NCBI GenBank assembly: GCA_964059195.1
Contig: CAXKWD010000005.1
Location: forward strand, 89,107,882 to 89,171,881
DNA length: 64,000 bases
Direction of reading: 5' to 3'
Origin: Ectobius pallidus
Taxonomy: Eukaryota; Arthropoda; Insecta; Blattodea; Ectobiidae
Below are positions 11,414 through 21,853 of the stretch, piece by piece. The stretch's first letter is position 1. Each line of letters begins with the position of its first letter. The translations under genes were made by a program, and so were the position numbers. The notes beneath the pieces were generated by a model. The model ran no database searches. It saw nothing but the letters and a program-made list of their open reading frames with translations, and was not told the DNA's origin.

Positions 11414-12814
11414 TCAAATATCCGCGGCAAAACACTCATCGCCATCAAGACAGTCTTGAGAAATTTCGTCGTCACTTGACTCCTCACTGTGGCTGTCGTC
11501 ACGAAGATCTATGATGATCTGGTCCATTGCTGTATCCAACACCACATCTCTTGCGTAATCTTCATCTTGAATTCTTTCCGCATGTGACACGCAAGCCATC
11601 CAATCTTCTTTTGTGACTTTGTCCAGCTCCTCTTCCATTAAAACCTGGACGTCTGCTAATTTAAATGTTTTATTCCTTTTCCCCACAGCGCTTTTAACTT
11701 TTCCCCAAATAAGTTCAATGGGGTTGTACTGACAGTGATAAGGCGGCAGCCGAACAATGGTGTGACCCCTGTTGTCAGCAAGGGTATCTATTTCATACGA
11801 CTTTGCCTTAGGCTTATATTCCTTCACGATGGACAACAGTTCGGGTCTGGTAAGAGTGGTGTCATGTGGAATATTCTTATCTGATAGCCATGTAATAATA
11901 TCAGCTTTGCGGGAGTTTGTCGTCGGTATTCTTTCTAACTGAACCGAATGGTAGCTGGCATTGTCCATTACTATAACTGCATTGCTAATATTCTTCTGAT
12001 CCAGTGTATCTAAAAACTTCATAAACCATTCTTTAAACACCACAGAGTTCATATCAGTATGGTAATCGTCAGATGTCGGTTTTGATTTTGGTCTGAAAAC
12101 TAATTTACATTCCTGGAGAAAACCTGTGTGGCTGGATCCTACATGGCAGACAATAATTCGACCCCCTTTTCCTACGGGAATTTTTAAGCCCCCTGCATCA
12201 TCATTGTCTTGCCAGATTTTCGTGGGTGCGTAATTTTGGTGAATATATGTTTCGTCCAAATAAAATATATGGGGCGAAGGATCCTTTTTTCTTAGATTTT
12301 GCATTTTGCGCAAAAAAGTTACCCTAGATGTAACGATATCGGCTCTTTCCATCAGAAACCGTCTCCCATCGTTGCTCTTCTTATATTTAAAACCCATCGA
12401 TTTCAATATTCTCCACAACGAAGAAACTCCCCATTGAAAGTTTATTTTTTCCTCCAAATCAATGCGTAGTTTGTTGAGAGTTGGATATTCACCCTTCACA
12501 TAATAACTAAGAATAGTTCTTCTTATGACATCTTTGTCGAACCCGTCGATTGTCTTAATTACATTTCTCCTTTTAATTTTTTTGCGCGGCGATTCAAATG
12601 TCACGGAGCCCGACGATTCAAGACTGTCTTTGCTTTCCTTCACGATTCGTTGGACAGTTCGCCTACTGACTTGGCAAGCTTCCGACACTCTCTGTTGCAC
12701 TTTATGTACATTTGTTAAGGGGGCATTATTTTCTGCTTCCCTTTGAAAATAATCATGCACATTATTGATAATCTTTCTGGCTTGACTACGGACTACAGAA
12801 TTCTTGTTCGCCAT
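11414..12814 (-). CDS. DDE transposase of a Sailor-like (DD82E) element
   Basis: An intact 466-residue frame. Residues 1-60 form a basic helix-turn-helix DNA-binding region (RRTVQRIVKE near 51-60), followed by a second basic, winged-helix-like region. The catalytic domain has D187 in HIFYLDETYIHQ, D284 in VIVMDNASYH and E367 in YNPIELIWGKVK, so the second spacing is exactly 82 residues. That spacing is the hallmark of the DD82E (Sailor) group of the IS630-Tc1-mariner superfamily. This is family knowledge recalled, not searched. The extra 40-50 residues over the usual 34-41 lie between VMDNASYH and LPPYHCQ. The C-terminus is acidic (DDSHSEESSDDE). The protein would cut the element out and insert it at TA. 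The ATG at 12812-12814 is the first in frame and precedes the DNA-binding region. There are no stops or shifts, unlike every other transposase in the window, which suggests recent activity. Confidence 0.92.
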   Translation of the reverse strand: MANKNSVVRSQARKIINNVHDYFQREAENNAPLTNVHKVQQRVSEACQVSRRTVQRIVKESKDSLESSGSVTFESPRKKIKRRNVIKTIDGFDKDVIRRTILSYYVKGEYPTLNKLRIDLEEKINFQWGVSSLWRILKSMGFKYKKSNDGRRFLMERADIVTSRVTFLRKMQNLRKKDPSPHIFYLDETYIHQNYAPTKIWQDNDDAGGLKIPVGKGGRIIVCHVGSSHTGFLQECKLVFRPKSKPTSDDYHTDMNSVVFKEWFMKFLDTLDQKNISNAVIVMDNASYHSVQLERIPTTNSRKADIITWLSDKNIPHDTTLTRPELLSIVKEYKPKAKSYEIDTLADNRGHTIVRLPPYHCQYNPIELIWGKVKSAVGKRNKTFKLADVQVLMEEELDKVTKEDWMACVSHAERIQDEDYARDVVLDTAMDQIIIDLRDDSHSEESSDDEISQDCLDGDECFAADI

Positions 12815-14020
12815 TGAAAGATTTTTACACTACAATATTACAGTATATACAACACGACACAATATATACAATGTACACAATATATACAATATGATACACT
12901 ATACACTATAAATAATAAAATACACTACGTTTAGATAATAAAACACGAGATAACTATTCAAAATAACGATAATCCTAAAAGGTGAAATAAGCTCTTTTTT
13001 TAATGCTGTACTGTATTGAACACACTGTGAGCAACAAAACTAACTGGCAACGCAGCAACTGAGAGAGCGAAGTGAACGTGAAAAATTCATCTTGCTACTG
13101 AGTAACTCTCAGAGCCACCGCTAGGTGATCGGTTGTGTGATTGGTCAGAGGTGTATTCCCCGCTCTCCACTTCCCCGGACGGCATGTAGGACAGGCGCCA
13201 GGAGACTAGAAAAGAGCTATAGTAAAATGTGAGATTATTTATGTAAATCCTTTAGGTTTTATGAGTCTTCAAATATCGAGATTTTTATTGTATTAACACT
13301 GTTATTCGCTCAATTGACAGTGTTTTTTTAAGCATTTTCTTAATTAAAAATAAAATACTTCTCGTCAGAACGCAGTGATAAAATTTTATATGTTGATTAC
13401 TGGGCACTAGAAGAATATTTTGAGAAAATTTCAGATTTTTCTGTACAGTCCCATTTGAGATATGTTAATTTGAAAATCAACGATTTTACAAAATCTCAAT
13501 GTTTGAAGACTCATAAAACCTAAAGGATTTATATAAATGATCTCAAATTTTACTAGCATCTAGTGATCTGGATCTACTATATCTTTGTGGGGGAAAAATA
13601 TTAAACATGTGTTCTCATCCCTTCTATGAAAAAAGTTTTATAAAGCTGTTATTTTTTTCTAAACGAAACTGGATTTTCTAATAAAGTTTTAGATTATTTC
13701 CTTAAGACCTAACAAATTTTTGGTCATAACATGAATTGTAGACTGTTTCTTGTAAATTAAGAGGGTTTTTATTTTAAGTTGATATCTTCATAAATAAAAT
13801 AGTTATTTAACTCACCGCTAACCTTTGAAAATGCCAAAAATGACAGATCCTTCTAAGCAAAATGGCCACTAGTAGCCAAAGTGTTGGTGATAAAAATGTG
13901 AAAAAAATTGTTTTGTACTCGCAGTTACATATAGAAACAGAAACAATAAATTTAAAAATAAAATAAAATAGGGCAGCAACAAACTATTTTATTAATGGTT
14001 GATTTCATATGGATTGACAC

Positions 14021-14430
14021 TTTTAGAAAAGCTTTCGATACGGTGAGACATAGCTATTTATTGAAAAACAATGGATACAATGGGAATTAGAGGAATTACA
14101 CTAAAATGGTTCAGAAGTTATCTCACAGAAAGAAAACAGTTTGTTTATTTAAATGGAGTAAAATCTAATTCAATGACAGTCATATGTGGTGTTCCACAAG
14201 GTTCAGTATTAGGACCTATACTGTTTTTAATATTCATAAATGATATCTCTAGACTAAAATTTCATGGTATGTTAATTATGTTTGCTGATGACATGTCACT
14301 ATTTTATGAAGGGTTGTCTGAGGATGATACAATAACTGCTATGCAAGGTGATGTCAACTCACTTCAGGAATGACTTAACCATAATCTATTAATACTAAAT
14401 GTTGATAAGACTAAATATATATTTTAAAAA
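14021..14430 (+). pseudogene. LINE reverse transcriptase, 3' part of the split copy
   Basis: Resumes the frame left at 8870: RKAFDTV, then a one-base shift near 14067, then a 100-codon frame with GITLKWFRSYL, GVPQGSVLGPILF and MFADDMSLFYEG. FADD is the catalytic metal-binding box and VPQGS the preceding palm motif. A stop interrupts the frame right after NSLQE, and it dies out by about 14430 (NVDKTK). The CR1/Jockey-type copy is inactive through several lesions. Confidence 0.88.
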
Positions 14431-14439
14431 AATAAGGAT

Positions 14440-14560
14440 TGTGGGACCGTGACCAGACCTCTTTAGACTGACCTTGCTTTAGAGGATGTTTTTGTCTTAC
14501 ATGTTCCCTAACATTATCTGTTGTTTTATACTTACTACCACACTCTGAACAGACAAACAT
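14440..14560 (-). pseudogene. C2H2 zinc finger fragment inside the outer TIR element
   Basis: From an ATG at 14558-14560 on the minus strand the frame reads MFVCSECGSKYKTTD and then NVREHVRQKHP, i.e. C-x2-C-x12-H-x4-H, a single classical zinc finger. The frame stays open at least to about 14440, where it meets the LINE. Zinc fingers at the N-terminus of a DNA-binding transposon protein would fit its place just inside the TIR. Alternatively it is a captured host exon or chance. Confidence 0.5.
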
Positions 14561-14823
14561 TTTTTACTACTGTTAACTGTATTATTTACATACAGAAAAA
14601 TCAGAGACACGAGCAACGCTTGTAAAGACACTGAAGCAATAAAACGTTCATTGTTCATTCCTCTAGGTAAGGAGCGGGAATTTTTGAATCCTATGCAGCG
14701 AGACCTCCGTATCCTTCGCGCAGGCGCACATATTTTGCTGGGAGCACGTGCTCCGTAGTGTTCGCGCAGGCGCACTTGCTTTCCTGCTAGTACGGGTCTC
14801 TCTTTAGTCACGAGTTATAACTT

Positions 14824-15254
14824 CTAAGCATATGAAACATTTTAAAAGTTTATGATCAGTCTTTTTCAGTATTAGTATTAATACTTATACGGTGGTATTA
14901 CGTATTTCGGAAAAGTAACAAGGTGCACTAAAAGTGACCATTTTAGTATTGCTTTGGCAATAGTATAACGACTGGTTGATTTATACATTATTTCGGAGAA
15001 TTTCGTTCGCGAGTTTTTTTAGTATTATTTTTCTGTAGGTAATTTATTGTTTAAGCAAAGAAAGTTCTACGTTACCAAACATAATGTAGGCCTAACAATT
15101 CCCACCACATAACATAATACTTAAATATCTGGAACCGTATCAATAGGCCTGTAATTAACACAGGATTCCAATGAGTGTGTTGTGAAATGAGACGTTTAGA
15201 ACAGAATGAATTCGTGATGCGCTTCCTATTCTGCATTTTATGTGTCTTACATTT
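14824..15254. other. No gene recognised
   Basis: AT-rich, with two TAGGCCTA-like octamers (near 15088 and, as TAGGCCTG, 15143). No motif or repeat partner was found in the window. Confidence 0.5.
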
Positions 15255-15970
15255 CACTAACTTAAAAGGCTCAGCTTCGCTCGGGCTTTGTATTTTGTAA
15301 TTCGAAATAACTTATGAAGGACTTTCCATTTTCAAACACTAGGTCCTTATATAGGTAATTAGAATTTGAAATGAGGAAGAACGACTTATCCCACTCAAAC
15401 TATTCCCTCAGAAAACGCTAGATGTAGCGTTTTATGGCTCATAGAAAATGTAGAATTTTGCACCCCATTGTTTCTACACACCATGCTTGGACGGGTTTGA
15501 AATAAGAAATAGAAATTCCGGTAACATGCAATTTGACGGAATATTTTATTTCTCATCCTCATGTTACCATACAACCTTTTCGGGGCTGAAATCAAAAAGA
15601 AATTCAATATCACTTTCATACTTTCCTCCCCCAAAACCTAGGACATAATAATATCCTACTGTGCGCATTTGTATCCTTTGACATGCTTAGGGTCTATGAT
15701 AAACATCCATATTTCTCAACTAAAAATACAAAGCCTACAGGTATGAATAACGTATCAATGGATAGAATCTTTTACCGACTTCTGATATGGCATACTCGTT
15801 GGCACACCCAGGCTGAGACAACTGAAAATGCTGTCCCTGAAATACGAACTCTTATTGTACAGTACATCAAAATATGAAATGAGAAAATGGTGTTCTCTGT
15901 GTCCAGGGTAGAGAAAGTTATGTGACTGGATCACATTATGCATTATTTTCGTGGATTTCAAATTTCAATA
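15255..15970 (+). repeat. Dispersed repeat, 'CTTCGCTCGGGC' family
   Basis: Begins CTTAAAAGGCTCAGCTTCGC and runs through GAAGAACGACTTATCCCACT and a CCTCATGTTACCATACAACC segment to GTGGATTTCAAATTTCAATA. It is collinear with 41455-42320 except that the copy there carries a MITE (41682-42022). This copy is therefore the empty site for that insertion. Confidence 0.8.
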
Positions 15971-16139
15971 TTTATTTACATCAATAAATTAATCTAATTA
16001 ATCTAATTTGTCAAAGTCCCGTATCATGCACTTCCAAAGCTGCCTGCCAACAATACACTGTTGTCATGAGAAGTGTTTGTTCAATGTGACTTGTATTTGA
16101 GTAGATGTTATAATAAGGTATTTCGTCTCCTCGAAAACA

Positions 16140-16330
16140 TTTGATTTTTGGCATTTAAAATCAAAATTTTGCAAAATCCTTTCTTAGTTTTCACGTAGGC
16201 CTATATTATGAAACGAAGGTACTAGCAAAATTCCAAGTCTCTAACTATTATAGTTTAGGCTCTACGTTGATTCTCTGTCATTCATTCATTCATTCATTCG
16301 TTCAGTCAGGACAAACCCGCTTATATATAT
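16140..16330 (+). repeat. Dispersed repeat shared with 42470-42630 and 44330-44530
   Basis: The phrases TTTTTGGCATTTAAAATCAA, ATTATGAAACGAAGGTAC and CCAAGTCTCTA...TATAGTTTAGGC occur in all three copies. This copy carries TAGGCCTA at 16196-16203 where the other two have a simple TA. It ends in CATTCATTCATTCATTC and GACAAACCCGC. Confidence 0.85.
16196..16203. repeat. TAGGCCTA inserted at a TA (scar-like)
   Basis: This copy reads CACG-TAGGCCTA-TATTATG. The sister copies read CACC-TA-CATTATG at 42528-42529 and 44428-44429. Removing GGCCTA gives equal-length alignment with two substitutions. Confidence 0.8.
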
Positions 16331-16347
16331 TCCATGAACCAATGGAC

Positions 16348-16393
16348 GGTAGTATGAGCCCACCCAATGTTTCTCAAAAGTTGGCGCCACTGC
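16348..16393 (-). repeat. Inverted copy of the CAGTGGCGCCAACTTTTG terminal segment
   Basis: Reads GCAGTGGCGCCAACTTTTGA on the minus strand and continues ACATTGGGTGGGCTCAT. This is the same as the plus-strand copy at 5236-5275 with small changes. Confidence 0.5.
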
Positions 16394-16944
16394 CCCCTTG
16401 ACAAAATTTCTTCAGACGTCCATGGAAATAAAATATGAATATTAGAATGAACTTACTTCAATAACCTTAGAGCCGAATAAAATATATAGATAGGCCATAT
16501 AAGTTTCTAGTTCAGGCGTTAAGAATCGTATAGAGTGCCAAAGATAAAACTGGAAAGTGTGAATGTGAAATGTAGATTTCTTTGACACGTGTCTTAGGCA
16601 TTTTAAAGAATGAGGCCATGAAAACAAAGAGTTAGGCTTCAGAAATTTTGTCAGAAGAACATGAGCAGTAGTTGACATTTTTAAAAAGTTTTTTCGATTA
16701 TTATTTACTGTTGGTTTTGTAAAAAGCTCTTAGCGACACAGTATGACGATTCCATCTATAACTCTATTGTCAATTCATTTCATTCTGGCAGTCAACAAAA
16801 GTTAGGTCTAAATCCACCTCCGGCCATACCGAACGAGTAGGCCTATAAAGCTTCCCTCAATAGCCTATGACAACATTTGACTTGGTGGAATGACAATGGC
16901 GCGCTATGTGAAGAATTCTTGCCCAAACAGCTTTTTCTCTCTAT
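16394..16944. other. No gene recognised
   Basis: AT-rich spacer between the previous repeat and the 5' truncation point of the LINE. One TAGGCCTA octamer near 16839. Confidence 0.5.
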
Positions 16945-16954
16945 CCATCCGTGA

Positions 16955-19135
16955 ATGGAAAATGATGCTGGTTATGATATTGAAGGATACAAAAAAATCA
17001 TAAAGACAAATAAATATAACAAATGTGATGGTCTAATAGTATATGTCAACAATCTTATTGATGTGACCTTAATGGATGATGAAATCGCTGACGCAAATAA
17101 CTTGCATTTAACGTTTAATTTTAAAAACTGTCAATTCATATTAACAGCTATCTATAGATCACCTAGTTTCCAAATGAAAAACAATTTCTTAGTTGGCTTA
17201 GAAAATTATTTAAAACGAAATCGAGGAAATTATGATCACATAATTGTGGGTGATATCAATATCCAAATATTGGACGATCAAATAGGCTTAGATAGTGATG
17301 GAAATAAATATATGAATATTTTAAATGAATTTGGTTTTACAAAATATTTAAAAGCGGTAACGCGCTTAGGCAACACAAAGAAGTCTTGCTTAGACCACAT
17401 ATTTCTCAAATCTATGAACAATTTGGATTTTAATAGCTGTGTATACCAGAGTGATATCACAGACCATTTCACAACAATTGGCACATTCTCGTTTCCACAT
17501 AATCACCATAGCTGCAACTTAGAATATACCCCTGCTACCATAAGCCATATCAAAATAGAACAACTGTCCGACAGGCTAAGGAACGAGACATGGTGCTCAA
17601 TATATGCTGCTACGGAAGCTAATAGAGCATTTTCATATTTTCATGGCATTTTAAAAAATCATATTGAACATAGTAGAATTTCCAAACTTATATCTATACC
17701 TTGTAAATATAAAAAAATAAAACCCTGGATTACTACTGGCATTGTAAAATCAATTCGAGTACGTGACAAAATTGCAAGAAAAGTTAAAAGTGAACCGTTA
17801 AATTTGATGTTACAAGATCAATATAAAAAATACAGGAACCTTTTAAATACGATTGTAAAAAAGGCTAAAACAAATTATTACGAAACCAAGCTCAAACAAT
17901 ATTCACATGACCCAAAAAGATTTTGGCGAACTATCAATGAAGCTACAGATACATTAAAACGAGAAAATACGAATATAAACAAAATCGTAACAGAAGAAGG
18001 ATTAACCATTACCAATAATAGTGAAATTGCTAATGAATTCAATAAACATTTTTCTCAGATCGGACATAAAATAACAAGCTCCATTTCATCATATTCATCA
18101 CAATCTACTCGCAATAATAATCTACATTCAAATCCAACAGCTTCTCTGTTCCTACAGCCAATAATTGAAAATGAATTGATCTTAATTGCCATAAACCTTA
18201 AGAATAGCGTTACTCCTGGAAGTGATGACATTTCATCAACTATAATGAAAGCAATTATTAGATTTATTTCTAAACCCCTTACTCATATTTTCAACCTATG
18301 CTTAGCTCAAGGCTTTTTTCCGGATGAATTAAAATATGCGACAGTAATTCCATTGTACAAATCAGGTGACAAATGTAATTTAAATAATTATAGGCCAATA
18401 TCCTTATTATCTACCATTGCAAAATTATTAGAGAAATGCATAAAAAATAGACTAACAAACTTTTTAGAAAAAAATAAACTATTAGCGGAATCACAATTTG
18501 GTTTTAGGAATAATATGAGTACAGATGATGCTATAATGGCCGTTACATCCACAATTATTAAAGCAGTAGATGAAGGAAAAAAATGCTTAGGTGTTTTTCT
18601 GGACCTAAGAAAGGCCTTTGACACTATAAGTCACAACATTTTGCTAAATAAATTAGAAAATATTGGTGTTAGAGGTATTGCCTTAGACCTATTTCGATCA
18701 TATTTATCAAATAGATACCAAATCGCTAAAGTTAACAACGAAAAAAGTGAAAAGGTAGTGCTAAATATCGGCGTCCCACAAGGAACTGTGTTAGGTCCTT
18801 TGCTCTTCTTAATATATATCAATGATCTTCTTAAATTAGATATAAGTCTCATCAAAGGCAATGCCTATTCCTTCGCTGATGACACAGTAATCATATTTTC
18901 TGGAAACAGTTGGGAGCACGTTTTTAGTAATGCTAACATTGGAACAAACAAAATAAAAAAATGGCTCGATGAAAACCTTCTATCTTTAAACATTGATAAA
19001 ACAACATATTTACCATTTTCACTAAACTCTAAAGGGCTTTCCTCGATAAATGCACAACACAATATAATCTTACATGGAATCTCTTGTTCTATCCCTTTTA
19101 ATTACGGAAAACTATATATAAATTTGTTATATTAA
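16955..19135 (+). pseudogene. CR1/Jockey-type LINE polyprotein: endonuclease remnant plus reverse transcriptase
   Basis: A 726-codon frame. Residues 1-170 hold the C-terminal two thirds of an apurinic-type endonuclease (AIYRSPS, IIVGDINIQI, SCLDHIFLKS, SDITDHF). Residues about 400-680 hold a reverse transcriptase: VIPLYKSGD, NYRPISLLS, SQFGFR, FLDLRKAFD with D550, GVPQGTVLGPLLF and SFADDTVIIF with FADD at 640-643. It nicks target DNA and copies its own RNA. The start of the endonuclease is missing, so the element is 5'-truncated near 16945 and the first Met is not the native start. The frame leaves its family pattern at GKLYIN near 19110, where a deletion with a shift removes the SVKYLG-type segment. 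The C-terminal part resumes at 19144. Confidence 0.92.
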
Positions 19136-19617
19136 GAAACATTATGCCACAGAGTACTTTAAGACTAATATATCTAAGTTTAGTCCAATCAGTTATACAA
19201 TATGGAATAATAGGATGGGGTGGGATATGTCAGACTGCACTTCGCCCATTGTCGTTGTTGCAGAAAAGAATAATCAAGATATGTTTAAAAAAATCAATGG
19301 ACTATCCAACTGAAAGTTTATATAAAGATTTTGACGTATTGAATATTAAACAATTATACTCCTACACTTTATTAAATTATTTCCATAAACATCATGAAAA
19401 GTTCTTAACACGAAATCACTACTATAATACAAGGAGGTATAATATCTCTTGTCCTCTTTTCGAACCAAAGTGTGCTACAGAAGTAGGTCTAAGGCATAGT
19501 ATAAATTTCGGACCAAGGCTGTACAACAATTTTACTAGAAGAAACCCTAATATGATACCACTAAACAATAAATTGTTTAAAAAAAGAGTACTCGATTTGA
19601 TTAAATCTAACTTGTAA
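19120..19617 (+). pseudogene. C-terminal domain of the same LINE polyprotein
   Basis: In the shifted frame KFVILRNIMPQSTLRLIYLS continues into QYGIIGWGG and LLQKRIIKICLKK. This is the usual C-terminal alpha-helical tail of CR1/Jockey polyproteins. It ends with a stop at 19615-19617. Deletion and frameshift separate it from the reverse transcriptase frame; the original was one ORF. Confidence 0.88.
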
Positions 19618-20022
19618 TTGTACTTTTACCACTTTTTTATGTTAATCATTCTCAACTGTAAATTTTTTATTTTTAACAATGGGTATTTTGTTGGTAACTC
19701 TGTTATGTTACTGTAATTTATTTTTTCGTATCTTTGTTCATGCATTTATTTCATATAAGCAATCTTATTTATTTTTATTCTTATTCTTTACCTAAAACTA
19801 TAATATGTATGTTTTTTTATATAATTTTAAAAATATAATTTTAGTATGACTGAACTGACCCCGAACACGAGCTATGCTCATGCGGGGCAAATAATACTCT
19901 TTTCAAATTGTACAAATTGTGTGTATATTATTTGTATTTGTAATAATTTTGTATCAATTTGTATTTTTAATTTGTAATTTTGTAATTTGTAATTTGTAAT
20001 AAATTTGTAATTTGTAATTTGA
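19618..20022 (+). mobile_element. LINE 3' untranslated region and (TTTGTAA)n tail
   Basis: AT-rich sequence with GCTCATGCGGGGCAAATAAT near 19878, ending in repeated TTTGTAA units at about 19960-20022. A short tandem 3' tail instead of poly(A) is typical of CR1-like elements. Confidence 0.75.
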
Positions 20023-21853
20023 ATGTTCAGGAATAGGGATTCCGTACAATTAAACGAGATGATATAAGATAAAATCGAATACGAGGATTATAGTCAGTAA
20101 ACTCGGATTATTTTTAAGATAACAGTTCATTGAATATATTCGTGTTTAAACGGGTGTTAACAATTTGAATATTTAATTGTTAGCATATTGAAAATAGCTC
20201 TTGAAAATAGAAGATTAAAAAAAATCACGATGGCTACGTCAGTCAGTTCATAGATACTTGACTAACTGCTTAGATTCTCTACAGGCTTTCTTCCCCATAA
20301 AATATTATCTCTTCTTTCATTTTCACACTTTACCGTGGCTGTTTTGGCATTCTTTAAGTGGTCTAAAGCTTATTGTCTGAGTAATTTATATATTGTCTAG
20401 AAGAAGTAACTTAAAGAAAATGCTTTAATAATAATATCAATAATAATATCAATAAAAGTATCAATAATAAAAATAATAGGATTTTAGTTATAGCCTATAC
20501 TTTGCCAAAATGCGCCATGGGAATTTACAAATAAATTGTGTGATTATCAAGACCTAAATTTCACATAGCCTAAACAGATTGAAGAGGCAGAGAACATTAA
20601 ATTCCAAGATAATCCATACAATGCCCTTTTATACTTTGTGGGTAACATATTACACAATAAACAGTCAGAGTTAAAGGGAGAAGATTTTGTGGAGATGCTT
20701 TACGCTCCACTCACCTCGCTCCTGAGGTGAGGTTACACCTTCCAGGTAAGATTTGTTACCTGAGCTGTATTCTCATTGGAGAGTTCACGCAATTGTCATG
20801 TCATTGGCTGAAAAGTCCACGAATGGAATCAACAGGTGTCTCTGTAAATCTGCAGGATGTTCAGAAACCGTAACTTTCAGCTGTGTTCATTGGTGCAAAC
20901 AGACAGTGGGTAAAAGAAAGTTCTTTTACACTAATGTACCGCAATCACTGACTCCTGAGATGGTAAATAGTTATTTATGATCCAAGTGTTAAAAACGAGA
21001 TTTTATTTTGCGAGTAGGTTAAGTTTGCGAAACGAGCCTGTCAAGGCGAGTGTAATAATTCACCTAACAAAATATAATCATTTTACCACGTGTAACATAC
21101 ACTATTTTTAAACCGCCGTTAACAATTGCGAAATAATAATCAATGTTAAATTTATTATAATGAATTACGTACCGTGGAGCCAGCCTTATTGGAACGCGCA
21201 GACAGCTGTTATTGATTTTCTGCTACACAGCTGTCAGTTTAAAAACAACGCTTTTCACCCACCAAGCATGACGATTTTTGCAATCACCGTGAGAAATTTA
21301 ACATATAAAAAGGTGTAGTGAATTTAAATTTTTTAATTTGTATAAAACTGAGTCTCTTTAATAATTATATGCAAATACATTGAATTAAAATAGTAGTATT
21401 TTTCCATGTGAAAGAATCAAAGTTAGTTACCCTGGAATGTTATAATTTTATACCGCTCAGAGTAAAAAAAAAAATTTTAATTAATATCATCTACCGTTAA
21501 TAAAAGTGCATCTTTTACTGTAGACTGTCTAAGAAGACAATTAATAGGCCTATTAACTAGCAGCAACGGTGTGTGATACTAAAGACTGTATTATTAGGCC
21601 TATTACTGTACAACCACACTCAACTTTAATTCCTCAATTATAACACGGAATAAGATTTTTTATGAACACTTATGACAATTTATAAATAAATTGGGTGATT
21701 ATCAGTCGCAATTAAACGTAAAATGTAAGTTTTTTTCATATTAACAAAAGATAGATTTTGTCCATGTCGGCTATAAAAATATAAACAAAATTTACTTGTA
21801 CTGTCCATTGGGCCTATATAGTACTGTTCAGCATCAGGTTTGCAAGAACTCAC
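20023..21853. other. No gene recognised
   Basis: AT-rich, about 1.8 kb. Contains a small hairpin CTCACCTC-GCTCCT-GAGGTGAG at about 20709-20730 and ATA/ATC simple repeats near 20430. A 75-codon frame (20753-20980) has no recognisable motif. Exons of the T-box gene after 21854 were looked for on the minus strand and not recognised. Confidence 0.5.

Larger units (their letters stand above)
9307..13219 (-). mobile_element. Sailor-like (DD82E) Tc1/mariner-superfamily transposon
   Basis: Near-identical inverted ends of about 48 bp: AGCTCTTTTCTAGTCTC(G/C)T then GGCGCCTGTCCTA(T/C)ATGCC and GTCCGGGGA. TA is duplicated at 9305-9306 and 13220-13221. The empty site is preserved in the opposite arm of the host fold-back element, where GCTAG appears once, so the borders are precise. 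It carries one intact transposase gene on the minus strand (11414-12814). The left third contains a 7-bp tandem GGGGAGC repeat (about 9350-9371), a nested SINE (10235-10635) and otherwise non-coding sequence. Without the SINE the element is about 3.5 kb. Confidence 0.88.
8871..14020. mobile_element. Long-inverted-repeat (fold-back type) element inserted in the LINE
   Basis: The left arm is 8871-9306 continued at 13222-13286. The right arm is about 13491-14020. The arms are imperfect inverted copies about 500-530 bp long around a spacer of about 200 bp. The ends read GGGTCAATCCATAT and, inverted, GTGTCAATCCATAT. TTTT flanks both sides (8867-8870 and 14021-14024), and the interrupted LINE frame joins perfectly across the gap. 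Before the Sailor-like insertion the element was about 1.24 kb and had no coding capacity, so it is non-autonomous. The superfamily cannot be told from this copy. Confidence 0.85.
8137..14816. mobile_element. Outer TIR element of a five-level insertion nest
   Basis: The left end CACTCGTGACTAGAGAGAGA, continuing to about 8195, is the inverted near-copy of the right end at about 14755-14816. About 55 bp match with few mismatches, including a shared CAGGAAAGCAAGTGCGCCTG. Both sides are flanked by ATAACTT (8130-8136 and 14817-14823), a candidate 7-bp target duplication, though the left copy touches a TA microsatellite. Next to the right end a minus-strand C2H2 zinc finger frame survives (14440-14560), which may be remaining coding material of this element. 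Most of the interior is a later LINE fragment and its own insertions. Superfamily undetermined. Confidence 0.65.
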
